Shown here piece by piece: positions 1 through 9,640 of a stretch of 64,000 bases of DNA. This DNA comes from Gracilaria gracilis (taxonomy: Eukaryota > Rhodophyta > Florideophyceae > Gracilariales > Gracilariaceae): assembly GCA_030374805.1 (NCBI GenBank), contig JARGSG010000004.1, positions 1,612,001-1,676,000 of the forward strand, in the 5' to 3' direction. Each line of letters begins with the position of its first letter. Position 1 is the stretch's first letter. The notes beneath the pieces were generated by a model. That model was not told the DNA's origin, did not search any database, and was given only the letters and a program-made list of their open reading frames with translations. Made by a program: the position numbers and the translations under genes.

Positions 1-1055
1 TACCGTTGGTAAACGGTGCCCGTCTGGCCCCTCCGAGGACGAGGGGAAAGAGGCTAGGCGGGAGGGATTACCATTCTGTCCCTGTTCTTTGCCCAGCTCT
101 ATCGACGCCCTGCAGTTCTCTACGCCGCTACGCACGCACCACAAATGCGTCCATCAACCCAGTAGACCTCCAATATGAGACACCAGCGCACACACTGTGT
201 CAATCGAGGATACGGTATCGTGTTCCCTCGACTGACTGTGTATGTAAGCTGATACTGAATTCAAAAGCTCTAACTAGACTTCTCAATTAAGTCTCAGCTT
301 CTGCAAAAGCGATACAGTCAAAAGCGTTACACTTTGTTTACGCGCATCTAAATCTTGCGTTCGCAGAGACTACGCAATAACAGTAAATACTGTCTCTGCA
401 AGGAACCAAAACAGCCGTGCACAACAGATTATCGATGGCCAAATGTCTATCGTCAAAGTTAGGCACGATAACATTAAGTACCAAAATGGCAATGCTGAAG
501 TCAAACAACTTCTAAATTGCGCAAAAACCTCTATACAACACAACATTTACCGTTTAATACTAATTTAAAACCTTTTAAAAAACCAATCTACACAATGATT
601 TAAATATAAACATGATTCGGTAAGCCCCAATTTTGAAGTTATTTTCAGTCAAAATGAGTCTTAATCAGTAATACAAATCAAATATGTTTTCGGCGTTAAA
701 TTTTAAAAATTTTGGACCGCAAATATAAAAATTTGTTTGTAAAGATTAAAATCTTTGAGAAAGAAAAACTTTCAAGGCTTCGGAGAAAGTCATATTTTGT
801 ACGTGCAAAATTTTACTCAAGCACAGAGAAAAGTAATTTTTTGGCAAATAATTTTATCTTCAAAATTGGAAATTTTAAAATAATGATGAAACTTTTTATA
901 GACATGCTATAATTGTATTTGTACAAAATTCTTGTACTACATGAATTGAAAAAGTGACCCAAGTAGCGTTTGGGACCAAAAATCGCTTTATAACGCTATA
1001 AATGCGTATATTATGCGACAAACGTTTCATTGTAGCAAGCAAATCGCCTGGGTGG
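1..1055. other. AT-rich stretch without a recognisable gene
   Basis: The first 400 bases are of mixed composition and the rest is strongly AT-rich with poly-A and poly-T runs. The open frames at 6-290 and 712-912 are low-complexity and resemble no family known to me. It is probably eroded intergenic or transposon DNA next to the Harbinger relics. Confidence 0.5.
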
Positions 1056-1059
1056 TAAT

Positions 1060-1612
1060 TTGGAAGGAGCAGAAAAATATTTCAGTGGAAAGTATAAAAT
1101 TTATGGGTGTGAAACCGAAGTTTTTGTTCTGCCAAACAAATTGGCTGTCTTTGCCATTTCTAATGTTACAGGAGCAATGTCTGATATTGATATATTTTAT
1201 GAAACCTTTCAATGGTTTTAGAAGGAGGCTCTCTAAATGTTTGAAAACGAAATGGAACTGGCTGATACTGGAATATTATGCAAGGACTGCAAAGATTGTT
1301 GGGCAGTTCTTGTTGGTAAAGAGTATCGGGCCGCAAAATGTTTTTGCGGGGCTATGGATCTCAAGAAAGATCCGCTTTCAAAACGGCTTTCAAGAAAAGA
1401 ACAACTAGAAAGTAAGCGTATCTCGTCTGACCGTATCATTGTGATAAATTGATTTCAAAGGCTTTTTCACTGTAGCCTATACTTTCGTTGAAGTACCGCT
1501 GGAACGAGAAGCTTTCTGATTCAATTTCTTATTCTCTGCTGTGGCCTTACAAATGCGTACGTTAAGCGTCTTCCGTTGAGAAAAAAGATGGATACTTATA
1601 TGGAAAGGTGAA
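1060..1612 (+). pseudogene. Relic of a DDE_Tnp_4 (PIF/Harbinger-type) transposase, C-terminal half
   Basis: Three reading frames used in turn give the order expected of a DDE_Tnp_4 transposase. First comes a YFSGKYKIYG...VLPN...SDIDIF block (about 1070-1225). Then a CWAVLVGKEY block leads into SSDRIIVIN (about 1237-1452), which matches the family's conserved SSDRviVEN motif with the catalytic Glu replaced by Ile. Last comes a LILCCGLTNAYVKRLPLR tail (about 1530-1585), like the family's LTN...hPLR ending. The blocks are separated by at least two frameshifts and a stop, and the N-terminal half is absent. The type resembles oomycete and algal Harbinger-like transposases rather than the plant ALP1 type that follows. 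It cannot be active. Family assignment is from motif memory. Confidence 0.6.
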
Positions 1613-1624
1613 GCACTGACAGTA

Positions 1625-1870
1625 TAGATGAGTACATGCGCATGGCTAAGTCGACAGCTGCAGAGTGTTTGAAACAGTTTTGGAGAAGCCTAGTTCAGTC
1701 GTTTGGAGAGCAGTATCTACGGTGTCTAACAGATGAACATTTGAAAAGAATCTTGAGTAGAAAGAAGAACATTTGTCGCCTATCTAATTTTTAGGATGTA
1801 TCGACAATGAAAGACGTCATACTTTGTTGCATAAGTTTGCACAATATGATGGTAGAGGAAGGCTTGACTG
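1625..1870 (+). pseudogene. Internally deleted plant-type PIF/Harbinger (ALP1-like) transposase relic
   Basis: The frame reads DEYMRMAKSTAAECLKQF and then FGEQYLRCLTDEHLKRIL, closely matching the plant PIF-like motif DEYlRM...ECLK.F...F...YLR.P. A trace of the GSID motif follows as FLGCID in another frame. The sequence then jumps to MKDVILCCISLHNMMVEEG, which corresponds to the last part of the family (C.iLHNMIvEDE). The central catalytic core of about 150 residues has been deleted, and an in-frame stop lies near the join. This is a different subfamily from the relic just upstream. The Myb-like gene on the opposite strand at 2397-3273 is the expected second gene of such an element, so the two may belong together. 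Confidence 0.65.
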
Positions 1871-2396
1871 ATGAGGAGCTGACCTGAGAACGGGTGAACG
1901 AATGTGGTCAAGTGTAGATCCTACATGCCAGGCGCTTAGTATGGGCTGATTCTGATGTCTTGGATGTCGCAGAGGGATCAATTGCCGCACTTTGCAGGAA
2001 AAAAAACAATTCTCGAAGGACGAATTTACATTTACTCTTTTTGTGGAGATTGTACGGGTCAACAATAGCCGGTTTTACTCTGAAAAATTTTGAATACTTG
2101 TTCAAAATCAAAATATCCTGCTATAATAAGTCATTGATTTCTTTATCACGCCGTCGCCCAAGCATCTTCGCTCGCAAGCTCGCTACTGCGCTCAAGGCTA
2201 CGTTGTGAGGTGTTTGGCAATTCTGAAGGCCTTTCTTGCAATCTGAGACCACAAACGGGACTTTCTAACGCTAGTTCTGCTTTTGCTCGATGGAAAATAA
2301 GTTGCCTTCACACACAACAGAGGAAACCACTTCTTCCAGTACGTCAGATTCCTTGTTCTGCTTGTGCATTCTGTTTTTTCTTGCTCTTTGAGGGTT

Positions 2397-3273
2397 TTAT
2401 AAGACGCGTTTTCGAAAAATACGGAAGAACTCTGCCGCCTCGGTAGTGTTGTAGAGAAAAGCCCTGAGCAGGGAAATATCTTTCTGACGCTGGATCTCTT
2501 CGGCACTCCTACGTTGCAGTTCCAATGCCTCTATGGTAACTATAAACTTCTGCTCGTAGTTCTTATGTTTTGCATACTCCACCTTTGCACTTTTTCGTCC
2601 TTGAGGGAGTTCGGTTTTTGCTGTTAGCGTGAACAGTTTCAACATTTTTCTTGAGTTCTATGTCACTTTGTTACTGGACATCCTTGTTTTCGCTTTCTTT
2701 GCTGCTGTTTTCGGTAAGCGACTGTTCTTTGCTGACATCTGTCGAAAATTTGGAGTGCTCTTTGAGTATCTCCCAAGCCTTCATAAATTTAAAGTTCTCC
2801 CCGTTATCATCATTCGGCAATGTCATTTTAATTCCATTAAAGAAAGCGGTTGCCATTCGAATCTTATCTTCTTCGTTAAATCCAGGTGGATTGAGACGAA
2901 CTACTCTCAAGTATCACGCTGTAAACTCTGCACACTTTGGTGTCAAGAGTTTGACACGATTACGAATAGATTCCGGGGAACGGGTTAGACGGTTTGCGGA
3001 TTTTAAAAAGTCATTGTAAAACTTGGTGATGCTGTCAAAGGAGAGCTTCTTTTCGCAATCCGTTACGAGAATGCTGTTCTCGTATGTTTTGATGTATGCT
3101 CTTGCCACTGCTTTGTCTTCTTGTGGTGAAAACCTTGGACCCCTGGTATTCTGCTTCTTTGTTTCCACTGTGGAACAATTTGTCATAATATAGCCCACCG
3201 AATTCAGACCTGATTGGGTCGGAAGAGTTTTGTATAGATGGAACACATTGGGCAGTTTGGTAACGTACGTCAT
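2397..3273 (-). pseudogene. Myb/SANT-like accessory protein of a PIF/Harbinger element, broken
   Basis: PIF/Harbinger elements carry a second gene for a Myb/trihelix-like DNA-binding protein that helps the transposase. Here the minus strand gives RGPRFSPQEDKAVARAYIKT and, about 30 residues on, SPESIRNRVKLL. This matches the SANT-like pattern FSp.ED..L..AW......RS..SLr.Rw. An in-frame TGA (2914-2916) interrupts the frame just before VVRLNPPGFNEEDKI and FKFMKAWEILKEH, which match the NAM-associated C-terminal block (NPSG.sE.D...FkF..CW.iLk.h). A frameshift then leads into a coiled-coil tail (2397-2645). The gene converges on the PIF-type transposase relic at 1625-1870, as expected for one two-gene transposon. 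Confidence 0.6.
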
Positions 3274-3704
3274 TTGGGAATTGGTTTTTTGGTTTCTTCC
3301 TGCGAAAGTTTGCCGTGGTCAGCCACTGAGTGACACACACGTAGAAAGTCTGTTGCTTCTTGTTTTTTGAAGAGTTTCAGATTCCTGAGGCAAATCGACT
3401 CAATTTGCGCAGAAAATTGGTACCTGTTCAAAATTTTACTGCCAATTTTCTCCCGGTGGAGAAGTGAACAGGAGGCAAAACACTTATTTTTTCTTTGCTT
3501 CGCCCGTTGGAGATGCTCTAAGGATCGGATAAACCCCGTCCAATATGCTGGAGCGAATAAAAGCAGGTTTGGCCATATGCCTTGCTAACGATTTCGCAAG
3601 ACGGAGAATGCCTGCTTTACCTTCACCATAGTTTGAAGTATTAATTTTGAATTTTTCCTATATTATTGTCATAGTCATCATTTTATTCGTCATCAATAGA
3701 TATA

Positions 3705-4069
3705 ATGTTTGTCAACGGGACGCAGTACGTTCTCTACGGTGATTCAGAATATAACTGGAGGACGTTCATATAGGGTCCCTTTCAGGGGGTAATCTGAACT
3801 CCAACCAACGTGCGTTTAACATGTCAAAGTTGCACATCACAGTTGAGTGGGAGTTCAAGGAGGTCAAAGCCTTCTTTCCCATTGAGGATAACAAGAAAAA
3901 GATAAAGATACAGGAGCCTCCGGTAGGCGTGCTTTACATAGCTACGATGATCATGTGCAATGTGAGGAACTGTACTTACCCAAATCAGATCTCTCAGTAC
4001 TTTGGCTGCGCTCCTTCGTCGCTAAGCGAATATGTTTCGAGCAAAAATCCTACATTTCTTGAGAAGTGA
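3705..4069 (+). pseudogene. C-terminal relic of a third Harbinger-like (ISL2EU-type) transposase
   Basis: The first part reads YVLYGDSEYNWRTFI, matching the family's LYGDpAYplr motif that carries a catalytic Asp. After a stop (CAG-to-TAG type) and a frameshift it continues as AFNMSKLHITVEWEF, where the Glu of VEW is the last acidic residue of the DDE triad. The tail PVGVLYIATMIMCNVRNC...YFGCAPSSLSEYV matches the conserved VGk.Y.v...l.N...C...n....yF...PpsL..Y ending of fungal and animal ISL2EU/Harbinger transposases. Only about the last 115 residues remain. The gene converges on a SANT-like relic at 4216-5222 on the minus strand, repeating the layout of the element to its left. Confidence 0.6.
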
Positions 4070-4215
4070 TAAACAAAGTCTTTTGGCCGGCGAGCCGCTG
4101 CAGCCCCGCAAAGAAATGTAGGACTCAAGACGTAATGACGCGACAAGTAAACAAGAAGAAAGATGAACAAATTGAACTGACGGGACCACAAGGTATATAC
4201 AAGTACTGCTCAGTC

Positions 4216-5222
4216 TCACTTAAATGCGTCAAACATCAGCCGCATCTTTTCGAGCTCAAAGCGATACGATTCTTCACGATCTTTTTGTCGTTTCGCTCTG
4301 TCTTTGTCACGCTTGAACGTTCCATCTCATACTTTTGACGTTCAAACATAAGCTGATCGCACTCCAGACTAACGCGGGCAAGATCGGCTTCCTTCAGAAG
4401 CTCTCCAAATATAACAAACTCTCCACGTCCATTTTAACCCTCTTTGCGTCTGCGTTTCCCCGGCTTCCCAGGTCCTGCCATCGCTTTTACACCTTCACCT
4501 CCGTTCTCTGGAGAGGATGTTTCTCTACTTTCACCACTATCGTCCTCTTTAGACGTCTGCACTCGATTCTCTCATCTCGACTTTCTCATCAATGCCATTT
4601 GAACAATATTTAATCCTATTTTTTCCTTTTCCACCTCCCGTTGGCGCTTAGTTGAACGATCAGTCTCCTTTTCCCTCATAAACTCGTCTCTTTTTTCCCG
4701 CAGAGAGGACAAGAATTGATACCTTTCAACCATCTCCCCTCCACCAAAACCAGAAAGGTTTCTGGTCTCATTATCGGCGACCTCAAAATCGTTCTGAAGA
4801 CGTTTGTAGCGGTCTTAGGCAGCTTTCCAACTGATTTTCTTCTCCATATGGGGTTTCTGATTCACCGTGTGCGCAACAGTCGTGTACTTCTCTTTCGTCT
4901 CCCCATAACGAGCGATATGTGCTTTCGCCGCTGCTACTTCTTTGACGATTATCAGTTCTTCATGAGGCAGATGCTTTCTCCTTCGTGGGTTTGGGGCTTT
5001 AGCCTGAGATGGCAGTGGTAAAGGCGGGACTTGCAGTTGAGACGTGGTTAACTTATCTACTGGTACTCGTTGTAACGTTGGACTTGGAGCAGATGCTATA
5101 GGTGGAAGACGGTCTGCAGGGGATACTTCAGTGGAGCTTGATCGATGATGACTGTCATACTGGCTTTCTGATGTATGAGTACCTTCCATTCTCTCGTCAT
5201 TTAATTTCAAGCCGTTACGCAC
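4216..5222 (-). pseudogene. SANT/Myb-like accessory protein relic with coiled-coil tail
   Basis: The N-terminal part is Pro/Ser-rich. It is followed by RRRKHLPHEELIIVKEVAAA, then RYGETKEKYTTVAHTVNQ and WKAA-stop-DRYKRLQNDF. This resembles the SANT-like domain of oomycete and algal transposon proteins (w...eDl.Ll.eV...A.yG.....w..va..l........ka...R...Ll). One amber stop lies in the domain (about 4815). Downstream the frame shifts more than once through a Glu/Arg/Lys-rich coiled coil and ends FELEKMRLMFDAFK-stop at 4216. The position opposite the transposase relic at 3705-4069 supports its being that element's accessory gene. It is clearly non-functional. Confidence 0.5.
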
Positions 5223-5439
5223 AAGCTATTGTGGCTTGGGTAAAAGCCGTTCTATCATTTCTGGTGGCTGTACCGCCGGATAGGGGTGTTCCGGTTCGTC
5301 GGTTTTCGCGCGAATATGCCTTCTGTTGTCACAAAAATCGGTTCAGCGAACCATTACTATTCAGCCATTTTCCAGACGAGTTTGAGAGAAATCCTTTAAG
5401 TCTGCCAGCGGTGTAACTTTTTGCAAGTCTTTTTGCTCA

Positions 5440-6110
5440 CATTCTGCAGAAAATCAGTAGCGTAAGCTCTCTGATGCTGGTGATGCTATGTTAATGAGAT
5501 ATGTGGAGTGACAGACATTCGTACAAACGATCTAGTTTTCTTTTGAACGTTTGATCTCAACAAAGTACCAGACAGTGTGTTTATTGAGCTCAAACTGAGC
5601 TTAGAAAAAATCAAATATTTAAGAAGACAGAACAGGTCTTATGTTGATAATTTCAAAGAAAAATCTGAAATACACTACCTTTTGGTACACTTTAGTTCTT
5701 CTCTTTCTCTACCATTTTCTTTTCAAGCCTAATTTCATTGGAGTACTACTGGTATTGATTAAATTAGTACAAGATTTCGGAGTACTTCAAATTCTACAAA
5801 GAAAGGTCAACGCTCTAAATCCTGATGTATATGTATCATCATCCAACTTAACAATTTTATAATCAGTGATGATCAGTGATGACCCTAATGATACCATTAA
5901 ATTAAAATGATTGAGACTTATCAGAGCCACGTTTTTTGAACACATCATGCATTTTGTGGCACGCGTTTCCACCCAGCGTGTGCGGCACACGTGTCACACT
6001 CAATACGTCAGTCTAAAAGTTTCTATAATTGGATATTTTCTGGATATTTTCGTTTTCTATGCATTGTGCACGCAAGTGTACCGCATGGTCTTCACCAGCT
6101 CCTTTGTATC
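5440..6110. other. AT-rich spacer without a recognisable gene
   Basis: Short open frames at 5641-5862 and 5911-6207 are hydrophobic and AT-driven and match no family. I see no coding signal up to the left end of the pogo-like transposon. Confidence 0.5.
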
Positions 6111-6139
6111 TACCTTCCCGGGGAGGGTATTGTGGTGCA
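6111..6139 (+). repeat. Left terminal inverted repeat of the pogo-like element
   Basis: It begins TACCTTCCCGGGGAGGG and pairs with 8943-8971 with one mismatch (T here, C in the reverse complement of the right copy, at position 18). The leading TA is the target dinucleotide. Confidence 0.85.
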
Positions 6140-6433
6140 CTCTTTTCTTCAACAGAAGAACACATGAAGCTCTTCGCTCTATTTTAAAAACAAATCTGGT
6201 GAAATGAGAGCTCCTGGGGTGCTCTCAAATCTGTCAAAGTGTGAAGTCATAACGGCGAAGCTCGCGACAAGGGCGTCGGCTTGTACGCGCTGTACTCCAC
6301 AAGAACCAATTCCACAAAATCCAGCTCAATTTGGTGCACCGCCAACGTTTCGCACTAGACTTCACGAGCGCCACCGATCTTTCTCCACACGTCTTGGCCC
6401 TAGGTTTCGATCCTAGGAAGCGTCGCAGTCCGT

Positions 6434-8608
6434 TCACAATACCTTTGTATTGGTATCATGAAGCTTCAGCAACGTCTTGGCCGCGTCTGCGTCGGGTTCG
6501 CGAGCGCCAGCACCACCACCATTCTCATCGTCTCTTTGTAACTCACAACGCATGCTCTGAGCTTGAGATTCCTTGTTACACATAACTTCTTCGGCATGCG
6601 TTTCGTTCACCTTTTCGACACCCTTACAAAACGCATCGCTCGGCGCCATGTTTGTCATTGATGGTTTATTGAGATCTCGTTCTCCGAGAGGAAGCAATAC
6701 ATTTCCTGCTGAAGAATCTGTAACGGCGTTTTGCCCATTTCTCTGGGAAACACTCTCGCAATTTTTCTTCAACACTGATGCTTTCTTCTTGGCTTTGTCG
6801 GAGTCAACTCTTTGCTTCTTCAACCTTCGCTCTTCAGCTTTTTGCTCTCTTTCTTCTGCCGTACGTTTCCTTTTCAATGCAAGTTCTTCTTGCCGCTTCT
6901 TCTTCTTCGCAGCCTCTTCTTCTCTTCGCAAAGCAGCTTCGCGCCTTGCATGAGCTTTGCGCTCCTTCTCCAGTTTTTGGGTCTCTTGAGCTTCCTTACG
7001 CTTACGAATGAGCTCACCGTGAGTAAGGTACACAGCAGGGGCACCCCGAGAAAGCGTGGTTCGGTCATAATAGTCCGGAGGATTTTTCCACACCTTGACC
7101 TTCGTCGATGTCCGCTTCGCCAAGATGTACTGTACTCGGCTATGTCCGGCCGTGATTATGTTCTCCAGGCGGTCTATCTTGAAGGTAATATCTCCCTGTT
7201 CGCGCATAACCTCCCTCATTTGTTTGTATTGTTTCTGTAGTTCGACGCGTATGGAACGGCGCTCTGCTTCGGTCTCCGGACTTCTAACCCCAGTCCACTT
7301 CTCTTCAGCCCACTTCAAAAAGCGAAAATCCATAGGCCAAAGACCGACGGCTTCGAATGATTTCTGCACAACATCTGGAGTGAGCGCTTTGAATCCGGCG
7401 GTACCGAGCTTGAGTTTGGTGCTCATGTCCCCGAAATCGAGAAAGGCCATCCTTCCAAGAGAATGAAATGTTGCTCGCGCCGCAGCTTTGAACTGCTTAT
7501 TGATTGACTGGTCACAGGCTTGTAAGAAATGGGAAGTATTTGCTGGGCTTTGAATGACTTCAATACTGGCTTCTTTCGCCTTAGTGAGCCATAGGTGGCC
7601 ATTGCGCGACTTGTGGCCGTCTACGAGAAGAAGAATCTTCTTTCCTTTCGTGTATTTTGGGGCGTGCCTCTGAATATGGTCGAGTACGTACGGAATAAGT
7701 TCTTGCGTCATTGACCCATTTTCACTGCATGTCACGAAGGCGTTCTCAGGAAACCAGTCCCTCCTTGTCAGCCAGTGGGGAACTCCAGCTTGGTCCTTGA
7801 ACTCGGTGGGTGATAAGGGATTGTACCAACGGTCCATATTATTCGCACCAGCGAATATAAAGAAAGGAGGTAGCGCATCGCCCGCAGCAGAGGCAATCAC
7901 AACAGCGGTGAGGTGCTTTCCTTGCGAATCACACGTCATCTTCTGACCACCGTGGTTCGTGTCTGCCGAAACGAAGCCTTTTTCAGTTTCGGTCATACTT
8001 ATGCTGACCTTCGTCTCATCCATATTCCATATGCAGGTTGGATCACTCAGTATACCGGGATTCTGCTGCTCACAGGCTTTCAAGGCCTGTACTAACGTCT
8101 TGACGTGTTCGGGGTTAGCTGCAGCAATCTTCGCACCCTCTCGGGACTCCATCTTCCGAAATGTAATATCGCGGTGACGGGAGCGAAACCCACGAATCCA
8201 ATCATCACTCGGAGATCCGTTTGGAAATCCTCCCCGGCCGTCATTGGCAATTTCACCTGCAATAGACCTTAAAGCTTCCTTCGATATTGCAAAGCCGTGG
8301 CGCTCACACTCTTTCAGTCTTGCAATGATTGCCCGTTCTTCTATAAATGTGAGGACAGGTTTACGACCTCGTCGGAGGTCGTGTTCAGAATCATCGTAGG
8401 GCAATTTGTCCTTGGCTGCAAGCTTCATTTCACCTTTCAACCTGCCTATTGTTCCCATGGAGAGTCCTGTTGCTCGATGAATAGCTCTGTAGGATTTGTT
8501 GTTGTTCAGTAGAAAAACGGCTTGGTTTCGTTTGTTTCGAGTATTTACTTCTGCCTTTTCTCTTTTCTTCCGCCTCAGAGTTTGTCGTCGCATAGACGTT
8601 GTGGTCAT
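6434..8608 (-). CDS. pogo/Tigger-like DDE transposase, 724 residues
   Basis: This enzyme would bind the terminal repeats of its element and catalyse cut-and-paste transposition in the nucleus. Residues about 25-65 contain a helix-turn-helix (SYRAIHRATGLSMGTIGRLK), and 95-150 a CENP-B-like second DNA-binding region ending DDWIRGFRSRH. The catalytic core holds all three acids: Asp197 in IWNMDETKV, Asp330 in LLLVDGHKSRNGHLWL and Asp366 in HFLQACDQSINKQFK. The last two are 35 residues apart, a DD35D spacing. Residues about 530-625 form a highly charged Lys/Glu/Arg coiled coil. The frame is uninterrupted and ends in TGA close to the left repeat. The first ATG of the frame is used; a later start at Met6 is possible. 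It is likely functional, or was so very recently. Confidence 0.88.
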   Translation of the reverse strand: MTTTSMRRQTLRRKKREKAEVNTRNKRNQAVFLLNNNKSYRAIHRATGLSMGTIGRLKGEMKLAAKDKLPYDDSEHDLRRGRKPVLTFIEERAIIARLKECERHGFAISKEALRSIAGEIANDGRGGFPNGSPSDDWIRGFRSRHRDITFRKMESREGAKIAAANPEHVKTLVQALKACEQQNPGILSDPTCIWNMDETKVSISMTETEKGFVSADTNHGGQKMTCDSQGKHLTAVVIASAAGDALPPFFIFAGANNMDRWYNPLSPTEFKDQAGVPHWLTRRDWFPENAFVTCSENGSMTQELIPYVLDHIQRHAPKYTKGKKILLLVDGHKSRNGHLWLTKAKEASIEVIQSPANTSHFLQACDQSINKQFKAAARATFHSLGRMAFLDFGDMSTKLKLGTAGFKALTPDVVQKSFEAVGLWPMDFRFLKWAEEKWTGVRSPETEAERRSIRVELQKQYKQMREVMREQGDITFKIDRLENIITAGHSRVQYILAKRTSTKVKVWKNPPDYYDRTTLSRGAPAVYLTHGELIRKRKEAQETQKLEKERKAHARREAALRREEEAAKKKKRQEELALKRKRTAEEREQKAEERRLKKQRVDSDKAKKKASVLKKNCESVSQRNGQNAVTDSSAGNVLLPLGERDLNKPSMTNMAPSDAFCKGVEKVNETHAEEVMCNKESQAQSMRCELQRDDENGGGAGAREPDADAAKTLLKLHDTNTKVL

Positions 8609-8942
8609 GGCGTTGTAGAGATTCGAGGTGTGTCTGTCTTCGGGCGACTGTCAGGGGCGGTGCTTTTACGTGTCGTAGAGGCAGCGCAAGGGCTGGGAGC
8701 GTCGAAACCGGTTTGAAACAAGAATGTCATAGGGTAATTGATATAAAGATGTTTACGTGATGTGTCGGCTTCTGTCCACAGTTTAAAGACTATAGAGCGT
8801 CCTCCTTCCCTCTGAATTGTTAGGGAGGTGTAGGGAAAGTTGAAACAAAGACAGCGAAGTGCTGATTGTAAAGATTATCGGTTATCAAGGTTTCCTGAGT
8901 CTGAAAACATTCGACAGCGTTAAGTGCACCACATTAGCCCTA

Positions 8943-8971
8943 TGCACCACAATGCCCTCCCCGGGAAGGTA
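8943..8971 (-). repeat. Right terminal inverted repeat of the pogo-like element
   Basis: It reads inward as the reverse complement of 6111-6139, with one mismatch and a terminal TA target site. A second partial copy of the inner part (TGCACCACA) lies about 17 bases further in, a possible extra transposase-binding site. Confidence 0.85.
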
Positions 8972-9640
8972 CTTTACCGCCACTGCCTCCGCGGTGTGTG
9001 GCAGAGACGGGGAACATGTTGCACTAGTAAGCACCACATAGGTTATCATAAGTAGAAATACGTTTAGAGTCTAGTTTTGAAGGTTCAATTACGTATAAAA
9101 CGACCGGAGCAGTTGCATATCGACCAACTCAGGTCAGGCCAGTTCCCCTTCGGCAAAGATGTCCCACCTTTCCTCAGAGCCAACTCTGTCTTGCTTTCTT
9201 CTGTTGTTTTCGTCCCCCCCTCAACCTTTCCTTTACCCTCGGCACCTTGTTCTCCCGCTTTCTTCCGTCAAGGGCCTAAAGCACTACCAATTGTTTGAGT
9301 CTGTTTTGTGCTTCGGCTTTAGAGTTGTTATTCCTCGCAGGTGACCTACGTTCGGTCCTGCGAGAGGGATCTTCTGCTTTTCTGTTGTCGCCTCGTGTCC
9401 GTTTCTGCCAGCACTAGACCTATAGTTTTGATCCTGCTGTGGTTTCGGCTTGCTACACGTTTCAGCTCCTGCGTTGCTACTTTTAACAGTTAGTGTGTTT
9501 ACTACCGACTCTTGCCTACTACCGCTAAACAGCATTTGGGGCTGGTACTCTCAAGAGAATTTTCTGCTGTGTCCCCTTTTCTTTGTGTTTGTGTCCCCTT
9601 GCCCTTGGGTTTGTCAACACCCAAACAATTTCTTCTACCA
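8972..9640. other. Spacer or 5' flank of the retroelement fragment
   Basis: Overlapping pyrimidine-rich frames run from 9077 to 9677, but none has family motifs. The stretch may include the 5' leader, and perhaps an eroded LTR, of the retroelement that follows. I could not pair it with any second LTR in the window. Confidence 0.35.

Larger units (their letters stand above)
6111..8971 (-). mobile_element. Apparently intact pogo/Tigger-like (Tc1/mariner superfamily) DNA transposon
   Basis: The element is bounded by 29-bp inverted repeats that include a flanking TA on each side, differing at a single base (left 6111-6139, right 8943-8971). The TA pair is the expected target duplication of the Tc1/mariner superfamily, so the element proper is 6113-8969 (2,857 bp). 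It contains one long transposase gene on the minus strand with no stop or frameshift. The left half of each repeat also holds a short palindrome (TTCCCGGGGA). Its intact coding frame and nearly perfect ends suggest recent activity. It lies between the Harbinger graveyard and an old retroelement fragment. Confidence 0.85.
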
